A DNA stretch of 6,309 bases from Gammaproteobacteria bacterium (GTDB taxonomy: Bacteria > Pseudomonadota > Gammaproteobacteria > SZUA-229). The stretch lies in NCBI GenBank assembly GCA_029879605.1, contig JAOUQA010000132.1, forward strand, positions 1-6,309, written 5' to 3'. A program made the position numbers and the translations under genes. The notes below the pieces were generated by a model. It saw only the letters and a list, made by a program, of their open reading frames with translations, did no database searches and was not told the DNA's origin. Positions 4,885-6,309 of this stretch are shown one piece after another (position 1 is the stretch's first letter; the number at the start of each line of letters is the position of its first letter).

Positions 4885-6309
4885 ATGATATTTAACAAAA
4901 ATACAAATATAAAATTAAAGCCATTATATACACTGCTGCCTGCACTGCTTGTCGCAGGCACTGTTAATGCTGCTGATTTTGAAATCACCCGTGGCACCTT
5001 CTTCATGTCAAACGGTGTTACAAGCTCACCGGTTGAAATTGCAGTTGGAACAGCCGGTGCAACACCCGGTATACTAGTCGAAGGCACGTACCAGGCATCC
5101 ATCGATCAACCGGAACTGCTGGCGGACTTTGACTTCTTCGGTCAACCGGTATCCACCTATACGGCACAAACCGGCGTTGATGCCCTGACTCACCCGGCAC
5201 CCACCATCGACCTGGTAAACCTGACCGCAGATATGAGTTCGTTTTATGCCTACTGGAATGGCAACGAATTTAACCAGGGTAACTCTAACGCCAGTGTAGT
5301 GGATAATTTTGACGGCACCTATAGACTGAGCTGGGACTCACTAATTGTTGGCGGTCCCTTTGACAGTTTCACCGGTAGCTGGGTTATGGATATGATATGC
5401 CTCACCTGCCCTCCTACAACACCCGGCGTAGCGAGCACTTTAAGTGTTACTCAGGGTGGCGTGGCCACTGACGGTCGAGTACTAACCACTGGTGGTGTTT
5501 TTAGTGTATCCACTGATATTACTAATACCACAGGTTATATCTTCAACTGGGCATTTACCGACGATGCCATTGATGGCGGCGTAGCCATCACCACTGACAC
5601 CTTGAACAATATTGATCCCAGCGGCATAGCCCCCGGTCAGTACCTGGTCAGTGTAGGTGTTAAAAACGGTAATACCAGTCCAATTGAAAATTCACTCTCC
5701 AGTCTTGTTATTACCATTGTAAACACAGGCACTGTTGCCGCTTTCACTGATACGGATAATGACGGCATATCCGATGATGTGGATGGTATTGATAATTTAA
5801 CTATACCTACACAGTTGCAGTTACAGAACAATAATGCCAGCAGCTATGTACTGGAATCCAGCGCAGGCAAACTCACCATGGGTAATATCGCCGCCTGTTC
5901 TTACAGTGACTCGGCAACCGTCAGCCTGAATAATATTAAAAACAATGCCACTACTGACTGTGCTGCAGTGGCCAATGCCACCGACATTACCAATGTTGTG
6001 CAAAGTGGCATCGGTGGTTATTTCAACTTCAGGGTCAGTGGTTTAGCCCAGAACGATACTGTGGACGTGATCGTTCCCCTGGCAACAGCTTTACCAAAAA
6101 ATGCCGGGGTGCGTAAATATTCAACGTCTGATGGCTGGAAAGCATTTTCTACCGACACAACAGACAAGGTAGTTTCCACTGCAGGTTCTGCAGGCACCTG
6201 CCCTGCAAGTACCGCTACTACCTGGGGCAGCAGCCTGGATGAAGGCAATCACTGTATTCGTATCAGTATTACCGATGGTGGCGAAAATGATACGGACGGC
6301 CTGGCAAAC
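4885..6309 (+). CDS. Exported multidomain protein: shared family domain plus choice-of-anchor U domain, partial
   Basis: The frame starts at ATG 4885, 9 nt after CGGAG (4871-4875), and is open for 475 codons to the right edge. Residues 1-29 are a signal peptide (cleavage after VNA). Residues 31-170 are the same domain as in the small minus-strand proteins, with FDFFGQPVSTYTAQTGVD, HPAPTIDL, ADMSSFYAYWNGNEFNQG, LSWDSLIVGGPFDSFTGSW and VMDM. Instead of a VPLPA tail it continues with CLTC (172-175), then a Thr/Ser-rich beta-type region of about 110 residues that may be Ig-like. Residues 289-304 (DTDNDGISDDVDGIDN) resemble calcium-binding thrombospondin type 3 repeats. From about 305 the sequence matches my recollection of the choice-of-anchor U domain (GGYFNFRVSGL, VIVPLATALP, VRKYSTSDGWKAF, HCIRISITDGGENDTDG). 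Such domains usually precede a C-terminal surface anchor, which is beyond the window. It probably is co-transcribed with the FadL-type gene. The role is inferred as a surface or secreted binding protein. Confidence 0.88.
   Translation, partial: MIFNKNTNIKLKPLYTLLPALLVAGTVNAADFEITRGTFFMSNGVTSSPVEIAVGTAGATPGILVEGTYQASIDQPELLADFDFFGQPVSTYTAQTGVDALTHPAPTIDLVNLTADMSSFYAYWNGNEFNQGNSNASVVDNFDGTYRLSWDSLIVGGPFDSFTGSWVMDMICLTCPPTTPGVASTLSVTQGGVATDGRVLTTGGVFSVSTDITNTTGYIFNWAFTDDAIDGGVAITTDTLNNIDPSGIAPGQYLVSVGVKNGNTSPIENSLSSLVITIVNTGTVAAFTDTDNDGISDDVDGIDNLTIPTQLQLQNNNASSYVLESSAGKLTMGNIAACSYSDSATVSLNNIKNNATTDCAAVANATDITNVVQSGIGGYFNFRVSGLAQNDTVDVIVPLATALPKNAGVRKYSTSDGWKAFSTDTTDKVVSTAGSAGTCPASTATTWGSSLDEGNHCIRISITDGGENDTDGLAN

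Noticed and set aside
4707..5102. Minus-strand 131-codon frame across the junction of the two plus-strand genes
   Set aside because: It is antisense to two well-supported coding regions and their ribosome site, and has no plausible domain or signal.

Overview
The window looks like chromosomal DNA of a fairly AT-rich Gram-negative bacterium, most likely a gammaproteobacterium. The signs are an outer-membrane FadL-type barrel, a lipoprotein with a lipobox, and exported proteins ending in a VPLPA/PEP-CTERM-type sorting tail (VPxPAA, hydrophobic helix, Arg/Lys cluster). No RNA gene, CRISPR array, insertion sequence or phage gene was seen. The taxonomic call rests on protein style only.

Layout. 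Positions 1-1742, minus strand: an apparent three-gene operon. It runs from a lipoprotein of unknown function (1742-822), to a small exported VPLPA-CTERM-type protein whose reading frame is broken just before its anchor (774-240), to a second small exported protein of the same family that runs off the left edge (227-1). Positions 1752-1972: a short regulatory gap with a 10-bp inverted repeat and a strong intrinsic terminator. Positions 1973-2491, minus strand: an intact VPLPA-CTERM protein in codons typical of high expression. Its upstream region carries a near-consensus sigma-54 -24/-12 promoter, an exact IHF-consensus match and a TGTC/GACA dyad at enhancer distance. Positions 2656-3471: very AT-rich DNA without a convincing gene, ending in a symmetric nested dyad. 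Positions 3472-4848, plus strand: a FadL/OmpP1/TodX-family outer-membrane transporter. Positions 4885 to the right edge, plus strand: a large exported protein, probably co-transcribed with the transporter.

The unifying observation is that four proteins on both strands share one secreted domain of about 130-140 residues (conserved core: STYTA-TGVD, HPAPTIDL, ADMTSFYAFWNGTEFNQG, LSWDSLIVGGPFDGFTG-W-MD; only the N-terminal part is visible in the copy cut by the left edge). Two copies end, or ended before a frameshift, in a VPLPA-CTERM anchor. One is fused to a calcium-binding-type Asp-rich linker and a choice-of-anchor U domain. The fourth is cut by the window edge. The arrangement suggests a cell-surface or extracellular-matrix module with alternative anchors beside a hydrophobic-compound channel, with at least one member under sigma-54 control. 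The exosortase that would process the VPLPA tails is not in the window. The function of the shared domain, and any physical link to the FadL-type channel, are inference.
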